Made by a program: the position numbers and the translations under genes
Notes under the pieces: generated by a model
Databases searched by the model: none
Told to the model about the DNA's origin: nothing
The model's input: the letters and a program-made list of their open reading frames with translations, nothing else
Part shown: piece by piece, positions 29,218-41,357 of the stretch
Layout: every line of letters starts with the position of its first letter
Position numbering within the stretch: position 1 is the first letter of the stretch
Assembly: GCA_963921795.1 (NCBI GenBank)
Contig: OY997644.1
Location: 3,820,522-3,884,521 of the forward strand
Source: Nannobrachium achirus
Taxonomy: Eukaryota > Chordata > Actinopteri > Myctophiformes > Myctophidae
Direction: 5' to 3'
DNA: 64,000 nucleotides

Positions 29218-30493
29218 TGTGATACCCTCACAAATGTGAAGTAACCTTTTATTTTGTAAGAAAATGGTTATGCACTTTATCATTTAAAAGTCCAGTATGT
29301 TTATTATTTTTATTACTCTAATGGTTACAAGCCAAATAATATCGGTAGTAATTCAATACAGTGCACTTGAGATGGAGAGCCGGAACCTTTGTCTGCAGCA
29401 GGTGTTTCCCTTAGTTCCTCCTATAAGGTGTAGGTGCGTTCCCCTCCCCCTTCAGATCAGCTTTGGGAAACACAAGAGATGGTTCAGTGTCCTCATTCCT
29501 GTGTACATTTCCTCTGTTTTTCAGGTTAGTACAACGTGAAAACAACACCAACTTAACTCATAAGATGTAGTGTTTATGTGAAGAGACTGTGCTGAGTTTT
29601 TATGAAGGTTTTGTGTGTTTAATATCGAGTTTAAAAGTCGAGAAAAAGTCCGCGAAATGAACGCCTTGCAGGGTTGCATAATGGCTGCGGCCACGTTGAG
29701 AAGCCTTTGAAGTTGCCGTCTGCTTTGTTGTGTACTGCACAAGTTAACATGCTTGTTTCGTTTTATCCACGACATTTCCACTGTTGGTTGCCTGAACACT
29801 TGACAGATGTATCACTGGTGAAGGGTTTTGTAATCATTAGATGCAGTTATATTCGTTTTATTTCACTACTTGGAGCTGAGGTGGTGAACATACAGTATAT
29901 TGCATTTGATAGTCTTTATATTTATCTTTCCTATTTAGTACTTGGGTGCTGAAATTATCTTTATTGCTTAATGGCTTTAGAGGTTACAGTGTTTGAGTGT
30001 ATTTGAATATGCTAATCTCCTTTTCAATTATTATTCCCTGTGTGATGATGTCAAATGGTTTTGAACAGACAATAGTCAACTACTGAAAATAGCTTTGAGC
30101 TAATAATGTGGCTTTATGCTGCACTGTGATTTTGAGCCTTGGTTTTATAGCAGATTCAACACTGTCAATCTAATGCACTAGTAATGGTAGCTACTGTACA
30201 TGGGACCAGTACAAATACTGAAGATGCACTTGGATGTATATTTCAATGTGATATGATGACTAAGAGGTTTAATGGGAATATTGAAGCCAAAGGGTTATTG
30301 TATGTGAAAACAGTGTTATTGAGAAAGTGGACATACTGTATATGCAAATGTATTTTGAAGGGACAGCAGAACATACACACATCAGACATTCCATATTCAC
30401 CTCCATACTCACCTGTAAGACACACACTCCAGTACACAGTCACACATACAGTACACATAGTCACACATACATCATACCTACCCACCTGGTACA

Positions 30494-30559
<66 letters not shown>

Positions 30560-30895
30560 TACTTACCGACCTGTGAAAGAAAGAACAGTACACACACACA
30601 CACACACACATTTCATACTTACATGTAGTTTGAACCTGAGAAAGGACTTTGTGAAAAAGAGACATTGTTGCAGTATGGGGAAATGATTTATTGAATGGAT
30701 TTATTGTGATTTATTATTATTGATGTTGAATTGTGAATAAATGTGAGATCAGCTTTGGGAAACACAAGAGATGGTTCAGTGTCCTCATTCCTGTGTACAT
30801 TTCCTCTGTTTTTCAGACCGCTACAAGAGAGGCATTGAACCCAACATATTCAATACTGTAACTGTGGTACCCGGCCCAGCTTGGGACCCGTTACA
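29218..30895 (+). mobile_element. 5' LTR of Gypsy element 2
   Basis: TGTGATACCC...CGTTACA, 1678 bp. It contains a (CA)n tract (30497-30554) and a 71-bp direct repeat (29454-29524 and 30746-30816). Confidence 0.9.
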
Positions 30896-30900
30896 AATTG

Positions 30901-30918
30901 TGGGGGCTCGTCCGGGAT
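30901..30918 (+). other. Primer-binding site of Gypsy element 2, tRNA-Pro
   Basis: TGGGGGCTCGTCCGGGAT, five bases after the LTR. All 18 bases match the tRNA-Pro site known from murine leukaemia virus. Confidence 0.85.
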
Positions 30919-31172
30919 CAGCGCCACCTGCTGGTGGGATGCTGATTCAGTGATACCAGAACCAGGAGACCGAGGTGACGAGACGTGACTGCAGTCCAGG
31001 AGTCAGCCAGTGGGTGTCCACAGGAGGAGATAAGGAAGAAGATCTCTCCAGGGAGCCGCACTGCTGAATTGGGACGTCACCGCACGCCAGTCACCGAGGA
31101 GCAACGCTGCTGGCCCACCAAGCCAGCATTCACCACAAGAAGACATCGCCCTACATCAGAGCCACGCGCACC

Positions 31173-32933
31173 ATGTCTCAAGTACGTAAGGAGCTGGTGT
31201 GGAGCATAAAGAGGAACTTGTTTAAGCTCTCAAGTGCCAACATCTACCAGATTGCCAAAGACCTTTCATCTGACACCAAGGACATCGAGCACTTGAGCCC
31301 GACTGATGAGGAGGGATGCATGGACTACATCATCTCCTACATGCAGTCTGGAGCCCTACTAGGAAGTGAGGATGAAGGCGTGGGCAAGCTGCTGATGCTG
31401 AGTGACGTGATATGCAAGATAATAATGGAGGAAGAATCAAATACGTCGTCAAGTGACGTTACACCACATGTGGTGGTACCCAATACCAGCCCAACCCCTC
31501 CCCTTTCCAACCACACCTACGGCAACATCATGCCACCCCATCCCCATTCAAACCCCCCTGTCAACACGGCCCCACCAGATCACGCGTCATTACCACCCCA
31601 CCCCCAACACGACAGCACCTCCCAGCCAGTAGAGGAACTGAGAAAGCTGTACGAGGAGCTGGGTAAGAAACTGAGACATTGTGAAGCTACAGCTGCCTCC
31701 CCTGCCCCTACACACAACCACCAAGGTGGGTCAGTGCCCTACCCCCCTTCACAGAACACACCGGAGAGAATGGTTCCCCTGAAAGACCTCCCCTACCTCC
31801 AGCGCAGAGAGTTCAAGGTACATGGGGGCCAAATCGGGGACCAGAGCTCTGACATCAGCTACAACAGCATCAGTAAGCAGATCGAGGAAGGAGTCAAAGA
31901 TGGATTCGCAGACGCAGAGTTGGTCCGGGGCGTGCTGAGAATCATCAAACCAGGCACATTCAAGGACATGCTGTCAAACAAAGACGAGTTGGCCATCCCT
32001 GAACTCAAGGTCTTCCTCAGGTCCCATCTTGGCGAGAAGGCTACTACAGAGATGTTTCAGGAGCTAATGTGTGCCCGGCAAACTGAACACGAGTCACCTC
32101 AGCAGTTCCTGTACCGCATGATTGGACTCAAGCAGAGACTCCTTTTCCAGTCAAAGCAGGCCAACACAGACATTTCCTATGATCCGAAGACCATCCAAGA
32201 GGTCTTCCTCAATACAATTTACCAGGGCCTGGGAGCAAAACATGCAGACCTCCGACAGAGACTGAGACCCCTCGTCTCAAGCAGCCAAGTCACTGATGAA
32301 GAGATCCTCGGCCAAATGACAAAAATGATCAGCGACGAGAATGAACATCAGCGCAGACTTGGCCAGCTCCCGCGCCAAAAGACAACACAGGCCCACAGTG
32401 CCAAAGTGGAAACAGGAGATAAGCAGACTGATGACAAGCCAAGAGGTCCCGCTGCAGACCACCAGGACCTCCAGACCATACAACAGCTCAGTGCGCAGGT
32501 GGAGACCCTTACGCAGCTGGTGGCCAGCTTAATGGATCACCAGGTAAACAACACCCAGATGGCCCATTCACTGCCCCTGCCAGCTGGATTCCTGCCCCAA
32601 ACTCAGTCATACCACCCCTTCCAGCCACCGCCCAGTCACACCCCTCCCATGCCATTGCCAGCACGGCCATTGCCCCATGCTCCATCACCCCACCCCTTCC
32701 AGTCACCCCCCAGTCACATCCCCCAATCCTCCTTCCAAGCGAGGGGAAGGACATTTCGCTGTGCCAAATGTACGGAACAGAACCTGCAGGAGTGCAACCA
32801 CTGCTTTGTGTGTGGAGAAGCAGGACACCGGGCGGTGGGATGCTTGAAGAGGACCAGGTTTCAGGGAAACGAGATCCGGTCTCTGCCGAGGGACAGCCAG
32901 AGACCGGTGCACAGCTTCAGTCCCGACCAGTAA
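31173..32933 (+). CDS. Gypsy element 2 Gag (586 aa)
   Basis: Starts [17 protein letters not shown]. The first ~90 residues form a helical domain shared with element 1, followed by a Pro/His-rich linker (about 95-190). The capsid-like region has [20 protein letters not shown] and an [17 protein letters not shown] segment resembling the major homology area. After a second Pro-rich stretch comes CAKC...CNHC running into the CX2CX4HX4C zinc knuckle (C544, C547, H552, C557). It assembles the particle and binds the RNA. The stop at 32931-32933 is bypassed by the -1 frameshift at 32864. No internal stop is present, so it may be functional. Confidence 0.92.
   Translation: MSQVRKELVWSIKRNLFKLSSANIYQIAKDLSSDTKDIEHLSPTDEEGCMDYIISYMQSGALLGSEDEGVGKLLMLSDVICKIIMEEESNTSSSDVTPHVVVPNTSPTPPLSNHTYGNIMPPHPHSNPPVNTAPPDHASLPPHPQHDSTSQPVEELRKLYEELGKKLRHCEATAASPAPTHNHQGGSVPYPPSQNTPERMVPLKDLPYLQRREFKVHGGQIGDQSSDISYNSISKQIEEGVKDGFADAELVRGVLRIIKPGTFKDMLSNKDELAIPELKVFLRSHLGEKATTEMFQELMCARQTEHESPQQFLYRMIGLKQRLLFQSKQANTDISYDPKTIQEVFLNTIYQGLGAKHADLRQRLRPLVSSSQVTDEEILGQMTKMISDENEHQRRLGQLPRQKTTQAHSAKVETGDKQTDDKPRGPAADHQDLQTIQQLSAQVETLTQLVASLMDHQVNNTQMAHSLPLPAGFLPQTQSYHPFQPPPSHTPPMPLPARPLPHAPSPHPFQSPPSHIPQSSFQARGRTFRCAKCTEQNLQECNHCFVCGEAGHRAVGCLKRTRFQGNEIRSLPRDSQRPVHSFSPDQ
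32864..32924 (+). promoter_or_regulatory. -1 ribosomal frameshift signal, gag to pol
   Basis: The heptamer GGGAAAC (32864-32870) sits in the gag frame as G_GGA_AAC, the X_XXY_YYZ pattern known from several retroviral gag-pro junctions. After a 5-nt spacer, CCGGTCTCT (32876-32884) pairs perfectly with AGAGACCGG (32899-32907). Loop bases GGGAC (32890-32894) can pair with GTCCC (32920-32924), giving an H-type pseudoknot. A slip of -1 here enters the pol frame exactly. Confidence 0.82.
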
Positions 32934-35900
32934 ACCCCACCCCTAAACACCCACCAAGACTGCCCAAGAACCCCAAACCACAGACAACCCAAACCCTTAC
33001 CTGCCAAAGTACCACCAGATGCCAAGTGCCCCTAATTGGAAAGAAAAGCCAACTGAAATGTTCGATTAATGGGCACCCAGCAACAGTCCTGTTTGACACC
33101 GGCTCACAGGTGAGCATAATTGACAGAACATGGGCTAGTGCTCACATCCCCAGCTACCCAGTGAGATCGCTGCAGGAGCTCCTCGAAACAGACCTGAAAG
33201 TCTATGCAGCTAATGGCCAAGTCATCCCATATGACGGGTGGGTGGAGCTCACCGTCAACCTCGCAGGAAATGACAACCCAAATCTCACTGTCCAAGCCCC
33301 CTTCCTCGTCAGCCAGTTGTCCCTACCCCAGCCCTTGTTAGGAGCCAACGTACTTGAACAGATCATCAAAAGACAAGAGTCCTCTGGTGCTGCGGTAGCC
33401 ACCGTAGTCAGCCTCCTACGCAGTGCATTCGGAATGGAGGGAGAGCAAGCGGAGGCCATGGTCAACTTCATTCAGACCCCCCAAAAGACCTTCTGTGACC
33501 CAGCCACTGTGAGAGTGGGCAGAGACAATGTTGTCATTCCAGCAGGAAGTACAGTACATGTGTGGTGCAGGGTCCCCCCCAACTTTGACACTTCTGATCC
33601 CCTTGTCCTCTATGAGCCTGCAGAAGAGAACCCTGTTTTAGGAGAGCTGAGTGTGGGAGAAGGCCTCCTGGAAATCAACCACACACAGCGGCCTTATGTT
33701 AAAGTGCCTGTTTCCAACCACTCAAAGCATGAGGTCACCCTGCCCAAGAGAACGCCCCTAGGTGTCATTCAACATGTCACCAAGGTCCTAGAGACTGATG
33801 CAGCAGAGTCACACCAATCTAATGTCCCGCTGACACAGGTAACAGCAGAGGTTAACCACACCACCTCTCCCAGTGCAACCCCCGCTGAGCCCTGGCTGCC
33901 GCCTGTCGATGTCAGCCATCTGAGCCTTGAACAACAGCAGGTGGTGAAGAGAGTGCTCTGTGAGGAGTCTGGGGCTTTTGCTAAGGACAGTGGTGACATC
34001 GGTCGCATCCCCTCACTACAGATGGAGATCAGGCTCACGGACAACATCCCAGTGCAAAAGGCCTACGCATCGATCCCGAAACCACTCTACAAAGAAGTGA
34101 AGGAATATGTCCAGGATCTATTTGTGAAAGGATGGATTGTCAAGTCCCAGTCCCCCTATGCAGCCCCTGTCATATGTGTGAGAAAGAAGGATGGGTCTTT
34201 GCGCCTGTGTATCGACTACCGTCTCCTAAACAACAAGACAGTGCCAGACCGACATCCCCTTCCCCGGATCCAAGACCTCACTGACTCACTGGGAGGGTAC
34301 GGGTGGTTTTCGATACTTGACCAGGGCAAAGCCTATCACCAAGGCTTTATTGCTGAAGGATCAAGGTACATGACAGCTTTCACGACCCCCTGGGGACTGT
34401 ACGAGTGGGTCAGAATCCCCTTTGGGTTATCAAACGCCCCAGCAGCATTTCAAAGGAGCATGGAGGAGATGCTCGACTCACTCCGAGATGAATGCTGCAT
34501 CCCCTACCTTGATGATGTGCTGTGTTTTTCTAAGTCCTTTGAAGAGCATGTACAAGTACTGCGCAATGTCCTCCAAGCCCTTCAGCGCCATGGCGTCAAA
34601 CTGAAGCCAGAGAAATGTGAACTGTTCCGCAGAGAGGTTCGATATGTTGGCCGGTTGGTGTCTGCAGACGGGGTGAGAGTGGATCCCAAAGACCTGGAGG
34701 CAGTGCGGGTACTGAAACAGAGAACACCAAAGACAGTCGGAGACGTCAGACAAGTACTCGGCTTCCTGAGCTACTACAGAAGTTACGTGCCAGATTTCTC
34801 ACGAATAGCCCAGCCCCTGTATGAACTGCTCAAGGTACAGTCTGACACCCCCCCGTCCAAACCCTCACGAGGGAAGACTAAATCTCCCCAACAGTCCTCC
34901 CGCACCCCAGTTGAGTGGAAGGAGAAACACCAGCAGATCTTGGAACGCCTTGTAGACATGCTGATGGAACCCCCAGTGCTGGCGTACCCAGACTTCAATC
35001 AACCTTTCACCCTACATACAGATGCGTCCCAAAAAGGCTTGGGAGCAGTCCTTTATCAACACCAGGATGGAAAGCTGAGAGTGATTGCCTACGGGTCACG
35101 CACACTGACACCAGCGGAACAGAACTACCACCTGCACAGCGGTAAGCTTGAGTTCCTGGCATTAAAATGGGCAGTATGTGATAAATTCAGAGACTATTTG
35201 TTCTATGCCCCTCATTTCACTGTCTTCACGGACAATAATCCGCTCACATATGTCCTAAGTACTGCCAAGCTCAACGCAGTAGGCCACCGGTGGGTGGGAC
35301 AGCTCGCTGATTTCCGTTTCGACATCAGATATCGGCCAGGCAAGAGCAACATCGATGCCGACACCCTATCTCGTTGCCCCCTTGACATTGAAAACCTCAT
35401 GACAGCGTGCTCTGAGGAGCTATCAGACGAGGCTGTGTGTACTGTATGGGAAGGAGCCCGCAGAGCTGAACAGGGAGACGTTGCCTGGGTAGCAGCCCTC
35501 AGCTTAACATCCCAAACCCAGCCCCACGTGGAACCACTGCAAGCGATCAGCCATGATGAGCTAGTGAAAGAACAGAGAGCAGACCCTGCAATTGGAAAGG
35601 TCATGGAGTTAAAGGAGAACAACACCCCACCGACAGAGTGCAACAAAGGGAACTGTGACACAGACACCATGAGACTCTTGAGGGAGTGGGGCAAGTTACA
35701 CATAGAGGACGGCCTACTCTACAGGAAGACCATAGGTCGAAGACAGCTGGTCTTGCCCGCCACCTACAGACCACTGGCTCTCACCTACCTGCATAACAAC
35801 ATGGGCCATGTCGGTGTTGAAAAAGTCCTGACTCTAGCAAGAGAGCGCTTCTACTGGCCGTTCATGAAGAGAGAAATCGAAGAATACATCACCAGAAAGT

Positions 35901-37513
35901 GCCCTTGTCTGAAACAGAAAAAGCCCACTGTGCCTGAAAGAGCGCCCATGGGCAGTATTACATCAAACTATCCCCTTGAGCTGGTGTGTATCGACTTCCT
36001 GCACCTGGAAACCTCCCGCGGTGGATGTGAGTACATTCTCGTTGTATTAGATCACTTCACCAGGTTTGCGCAGGCCTACCCCACCCGTAACAAAGCTGGC
36101 AAGACGGCCGCCGACAAGCTGTTTAATGACTTTATCCCCAGATTTGGCTATATGTCTAAACTCCACCATGACCTTGGGCGGGAGTTTGAAAACGAGCTGT
36201 TCAAGTCCCTGAAACAGTTCGCCGGAGTTGGCCACTCCAGGACCACTCCCTATCACCCCCAGGGTAACCCTGTGGAGAGGCTGAACCGCTCACTTTTGCA
36301 GATCCTCAGGACCCTGGGAGAGAAAGAAAAAGCTAACTGGAAAGATCACCTGCCCCAGGTGGTCCATGCATATAATTGCACAAAGCACGAGGCCACAGGC
36401 TTTTCCCCTTATTACTTGATGTATGGCCATCATCCCCGTCTCCCTGTCGACCTCCTCTTTGGCCTCATAGCAGAGGGAGAAGCTGAGACCCACAGAGGAT
36501 ATGCTGAAAAGTGGAAAGGAAAAATGATCGAGGCATATCGAATAGCCAGCGAGAACAGTCAGCAGTCCAGCTCTAAGGGAAAGAAGTACTATGACAAGAG
36601 GTGCAGAGGTGTGACTCTTCAGCCTGGAGACAGAGTCCTTGTGCGAAACCTCAGTGAGAGAGGTGGTCCTGGTAAACTAAGGTCCTACTGGGAGCAGACC
36701 ATCTACACTGTGAAAGAGCAGGTTGGAGACAATCCTGTCTACAAAGTGGCCCCTGAGACAGGAAACCGCCCCACTCGCACTCTGCATAGAAACCTGCTGC
36801 TACAAGTGAATGACCTGCCATTTGAGCCACCCCAGGGCCCAGCCACCAACACACGTGAGTCACACAAGAGAACAACGAGACATAAAGAACCCCCAAAACC
36901 TACAGAACAGACACAGAGCCCAGATGCAAGTGACTCTGAGGAAGAGGAAGGTGTGTACCGTTACTGGCTGCGGGTGCCCAGAGGTATCTGCAGTTGTAAC
37001 CTATCAGATGACGACTTCCCAGATCAAAACGTAACCCATGAGCAACAAAGAAATCATGAGCAGAGTGAGACTCATCAGGAAGAGCATGTCCATGTCGAAC
37101 CCGAACAAGCTGAACCTGAACAAGAGAGAGAAAGTGTCACAGAAGAGGAACAGGAGGTACAGAGTGAGACTGAACAGGAAGTGGATCAGCCTCAGCACCA
37201 CGATGACCAAGAGATACCTGAAGCACTCGGCGAGGAGGAAGACATCCCAGAGCCTCAGCCTGAAGGTCAACTACCTCCCAGACACTCCACCAGGGTGAGA
37301 CGGCCTAACTATGTGTTCACCTACCCCTCTCTTGGCCAACCAGCTTACCAGCCCCGTCCCACAGTGAATGCTGTTGGGGTCCATCCGATGCAGTGGACCC
37401 AGATGTGCTACCCCCAGCCCTATCCCCTTCCCTTTCAGCCCCCAATGCCCACATCCATCACTCAATACCCATACCCATTCCCACTCACCACATATCCCAT
37501 TCACTGTTTCTGA
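32865..37513 (+). CDS. Gypsy element 2 Pol: protease, RT, RNase H, integrase
   Basis: Translated by -1 frameshift from gag; an ATG at 32768 in this frame is unlikely to be the true start. Landmarks on the DNA: protease DTG at 33095-33103, RT YLDD at 34505-34516, RNase H Asp in HTDASQKG at 35021, integrase zinc domain HNNMGHVG...CPCLKQKK near 35800-35920. The integrase core has Asp at 35993, Asp at 36170 and Glu at 36275, with only 34 residues between the last two. A GPY/F-like C-terminal module ([18 protein letters not shown]) follows, then an acidic stretch and a Pro/Tyr-rich tail. There is no internal stop or missing catalytic residue, so this copy could be active. Confidence 0.93.
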
Positions 37514-37749
37514 ACTGAACTGAGACACAGCAAAGACTGTACACACACTTGCGAGCACGAACAGTACTAAAGTGCCACGAACTTTACAGCACACTAAGGA
37601 CATTCGAATGCTTTATTGTGTTCTTTTTCTTTTACTATGTACACGGTTGAGAGTGAAACTTGAACTTTGGGGTTTTCTATCTATTATTACGGTCTTCTAT
37701 CTATTATTACGGTCAAGTGTCAGGAGCCACTTTTGTTTGTCGGGGAGTG

Positions 37750-39034
37750 TGTGATACCCTCACAAATGTGAAGTAACCTTTTATTTTGTAAGAAAATGGT
37801 TATGCACTTTATCATTTAAAAGTCCAGTATGTTTATTATTTTTATTACTCTAATGGTTACAAGCCAAATAATATCGGTAGTAATTCAATACAGTGCACTT
37901 GAGATGGAGAGCCGGAACCTTTGTCTGCAGCAGGTGTTTCCCTTAGTTCCTCCTATAAGGTGTAGGTGCGTTCCCCTCCCCCTTCAGATCAGCTTTGGGA
38001 AACACAAGAGATGGTTCAGTGTCCTCATTCCTGTGTACATTTCCTCTGTTTTTCAGGTTAGTACAACGTGAAAACAACACCAACTTAACTCATAAGATGT
38101 AGTGTTTATGTGAAGAGACTGTGCTGAGTTTTTATGAAGGTTTTGTGTGTTTAATATCGAGTTTAAAAGTCGAGAAAAAGTCCGCGAAATGAACGCCTTG
38201 CAGGGTTGCATAATGGCTGCGGCCACGTTGAGAAGCCTTTGAAGTTGCCGTCTGCTTTGTTGTGTACTGCACAAGTTAACATGCTTGTTTCGTTTTATCC
38301 ACGACATTTCCACTGTTGGTTGCCTGAACACTTGACAGATGTATCACTGGTGAAGGGTTTTGTAATCATTAGATGCAGTTATATTCGTTTTATTTCACTA
38401 CTTGGAGCTGAGGTGGTGAACATACAGTATATTGCATTTGATTGCATTTGATAGTCTTTATATTTATCTTTCCTATTTAGTACTTGGGTGCTGAAATTAT
38501 CTTTATTGCTTAATGGCTTTAGAGGTTACAGTGTTTGAGTGTATTTGAATATGCTAATCTCCTTTTCAATTATTATTCCCTGTGTGATGATGTCAAATGG
38601 TTTTGAACAGACAATAGTCAACTACTGAAAATAGCTTTGAGCTAATAATGTGGCTTTATGCTGCACTGTGATTTTGAGCCTTGGTTTTATAGCTGATTCA
38701 ACACTGTCAATCTAATGCACTAGTAATGGTAGCTACTGTACATGGGACCAGTACAAATACTGAAGATGCACTTGGATGTATATTTCAATGTGATATGATG
38801 ACTGAGAGGTTTAATGGGAATATTGAAGCCAAAGGGTTATTGTATGTGAAAACAGTGTTATTGAGAAAGTGGACATACTGTATATGCAAATGTATTTTGA
38901 AGGGACAGCAGAACATACACACATCAGACATTCCATATTCACCTCCATACTCACCTGTAAGACACACACTCCAGTACACATAGTCACACATACAGTACAC
39001 ATAGTCACACATACATCATACCTACCCACCTGGT

Positions 39035-39097
<63 letters not shown>

Positions 39098-39433
39098 TAC
39101 TTACCGACCTGTGAAAGAAAGAACAGTACACACACACACACACACACATTTCATACTTACATGTAGTTTGAACCTGAGAAAGGACTTTGTGAAAAAGAGA
39201 CATTGTTGCAGTATGGGGAAATGATTTATTGAATGGATTTATTGTGATTTATTATTATTGATGTTGAATTGTGAATAAATGTGAGATCAGCTTTGGGAAA
39301 CACAAGAGATGGTTCAGTGTCCTCATTCCTGTGTACATTTCCTCTGTTTTTCAGACCGCTACAAGAGAGGCATTGAACCCAACATATTCAATACTGTAAC
39401 TGTGGTACCCGGCCCAGCTTGGGACCCGTTACA
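37750..39433 (+). mobile_element. 3' LTR of Gypsy element 2
   Basis: Same ends as 29218-30895, 1684 bp. It follows the polypurine tract directly. Confidence 0.9.
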
Positions 39434-39503
39434 CATACCATACCATACCATACCATACCATACCTGCCGGGGGCAGGTGGGCAAGCCTTAGTGTCAATGC
39501 CTG

Positions 39504-39898
39504 CCTAACCTCTATGGAAGTGTTGCCACTCAGACAATTAGAATGTCTGAATGGGAGCATGTCTGAATGGAGAGCGGCCCCCCGGCCGTCCTACCTTGAC
39601 CCAGAAAAAGCTTGTTGTCTGATGTGTTTCTATTATCTGTGAAGCAAATTTTGGTTGTTGTTTGTGTTGTTATTACGTACTGTAATGGGCTGGGTATGTA
39701 TGAAGGCGACTGGGTTTTTTGAAGACCATAGCCCTGAAACAGCTGGGATTCTGGGAATGTACAGTATGTATGCAGGTGAATTCATTAACGGGTGAAGACA
39801 TTAGGGACATGAGGCCAGCAGCACACAGCACCACGTGGCATGCTCTGCTTGCCTGAGGCGTGAGGAGCTAGTTGGCACCTCGACAGAGTGCAGTTCTA
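39504..39898. other. Host sequence, no gene seen
   Basis: Continuous with 28416 before the nested insertions. Contains GTCTGAATGG repeats and no recognisable coding exon. Confidence 0.5.
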
Positions 39899-41357
39899 GT
39901 TGCGACCGTCAGGTTGCAGTTACTATCAAAACCTCCACCGGCTGTCTGTCTGTCAGTCTGTCACGTCACACGTCACACTTTTGCCCTACTCATATCTCCA
40001 CCACCGTTGCCCTGATCCAAGTCAAATTTTGCACACACACTCCTTGGCTGCCAAACAACAACCTCTGCCCACCTCATTCCTCATGTGCCCCCTTCTAGCG
40101 CCACCATGAGGCCGATTCTTGCAAAACACATTTTTGGACACTGCTCCCACAGATTTTGGCCTTTAGAAGGCAATCGTAGCCAGGAGGGAATATGGGAAAT
40201 GGGACAGATCCATATTGATGACATGACTGTACTGTGTACCACTTTGTGAGATTTTGGGCCAAAATATGTAGGAGCAGTGTCCAAAAATGTGTTTTGCAAA
40301 GATCGGCCTCATGGTGGCGCTAAAAGAGGGCCATGTGAGAAGTGGAGTTTGTGATTTGCCATACAAGGAGTATGGGTTTAAAGTTTGGCATAGGGCCAAC
40401 GGTGGCAGAGATATGACTAGGGCAAAAGTGTGACGTGACGTGACGTGACGTTACGTTACGCTACGTTACGTTACGTTACGTTACGTTACGTTACGTTACG
40501 TTACGTTACGTGACAGCCGGTGGAGCTTTTCATAGTAACTACGACCTGGCGGTCGCAATCACGCAATGATTGGCAAATCACAACCTCTGCCCCTGATTTC
40601 TCACATGACCCTCTTCTAGCGACCACCATCAGGCAGATTTTTGCAAAAAACATTTTTGGACACTGCTCCCACAGATTTTGGCCTTTAGAAGGCAATCGTA
40701 GCCAGGAGGGAATATGGGAAATGGGACAGATCCATATTGATGACATGACTGTACTGTGTACCACTTTGTGAGATTTTGGGCCAAAATCTGTAGGAGCAGT
40801 GTCCAAAAATGTGTTTTGCAAAGATTGGCCTCATGGTGGCGCTAAAAGAGGGCCATGTGAGAAGTGGAGGTTGTGATTTGCCATACAAGGAGTATGGGTT
40901 TAAAGTTTGGCATGGATAGGGCCAACGGTGGCAGAGATATGACTAGGGCAAAAGTGTGACGTGACGTGACGTGACGTGACGCGACGGACGCTACGCTACG
41001 CTACGTTACGTTACGTTACGTGACAGACTGACAGCCGGTGGAGCTTTTCATAGTAACTGCGACCTGACGGTCACAATCACGCAATGATTGGCAAATCACA
41101 ACCTCTGCCCCTGATTTCTCACATGACCCTCTTCTAGCGCCACCATCAGGCAGATTTTTGCAAAAAACATTTTTGGACACTGCTCCTACAGATTTTGCCC
41201 TAAAATCACGCAAAGTGGTACACAGTATCTCTAAAGTCATGTCATCAACATGGATCTGTCCCATTTCCCATATTCCCTCCTGATTGGCTATGATTGCCTT
41301 CTAAAGTTTGTGTATGCGACCTGATGGTCGCTTATCTCCCAATTAGGGAGTCTTACT
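39899..41357. mobile_element. Alternating-orientation array of Helitron-like pieces
   Basis: A 5' terminus TTGCGACCGTCAGG (39899) leads forward to ACACTGCTCCCACAG (about 40150). The sequence then returns in reverse to 40555, goes forward to about 40680, in reverse to about 41075, and forward to a complete 3' end (hairpin, CTTACTGA, T) at 41357. The order is therefore forward-reverse-forward-reverse-forward. The reverse units end in expanded ACGTG/ACGTT pentamers. Confidence 0.6.
40420..40511 (+). repeat. (ACGTT)n / (ACGTG)n pentamer array
   Basis: GTGAC units grade into about 14 TTACG units. A shorter related array lies at 40957-41024. Both arose from the GTGACGTGACG word found once in other copies of the element. 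Confidence 0.95.

Larger units (their letters stand above)
29218..39433 (+). mobile_element. Ty3/Gypsy LTR retrotransposon 2 (plus strand, near intact)
   Basis: A 10.2-kb element with long LTRs (1678 and 1684 bp), flanked by the 4-bp duplication CATA (29214-29217 and 39434-39437) inside the LINE (ACCAT)n tail. It has a perfect tRNA-Pro-type primer-binding site, gag (31173-32933), a -1 frameshift signal, an unbroken pol (to 37513) and a polypurine tract (GTCGGGGAGTG, ending 37749). The LTRs differ mainly by CA-repeat length, a short tandem duplication near 38442 and a few base changes. It has no envelope gene. It is related to element 1 throughout gag and pol. Confidence 0.93.
28425..39503. 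mobile_element. MITE split by nested retroelements
   Basis: The left end AGGGGTTGACACTAAGG (28426) and the right end CCTTAGTGTCAATGCCTG (to 39503) are near inverted repeats. Only 28425-28882 and 39469-39503 belong to it, and everything between arrived later. Candidate 8-bp target duplication: CCTAACCC left, CCTAACCT right. The interior has repeated CTTGCCCGA/GGGCAAGT words. Confidence 0.55.

Noticed and set aside
29297..29539. 80-codon frame, identical at 37829-38071
   Set aside because: It lies in the LTRs of Gypsy element 2 and has no domain.
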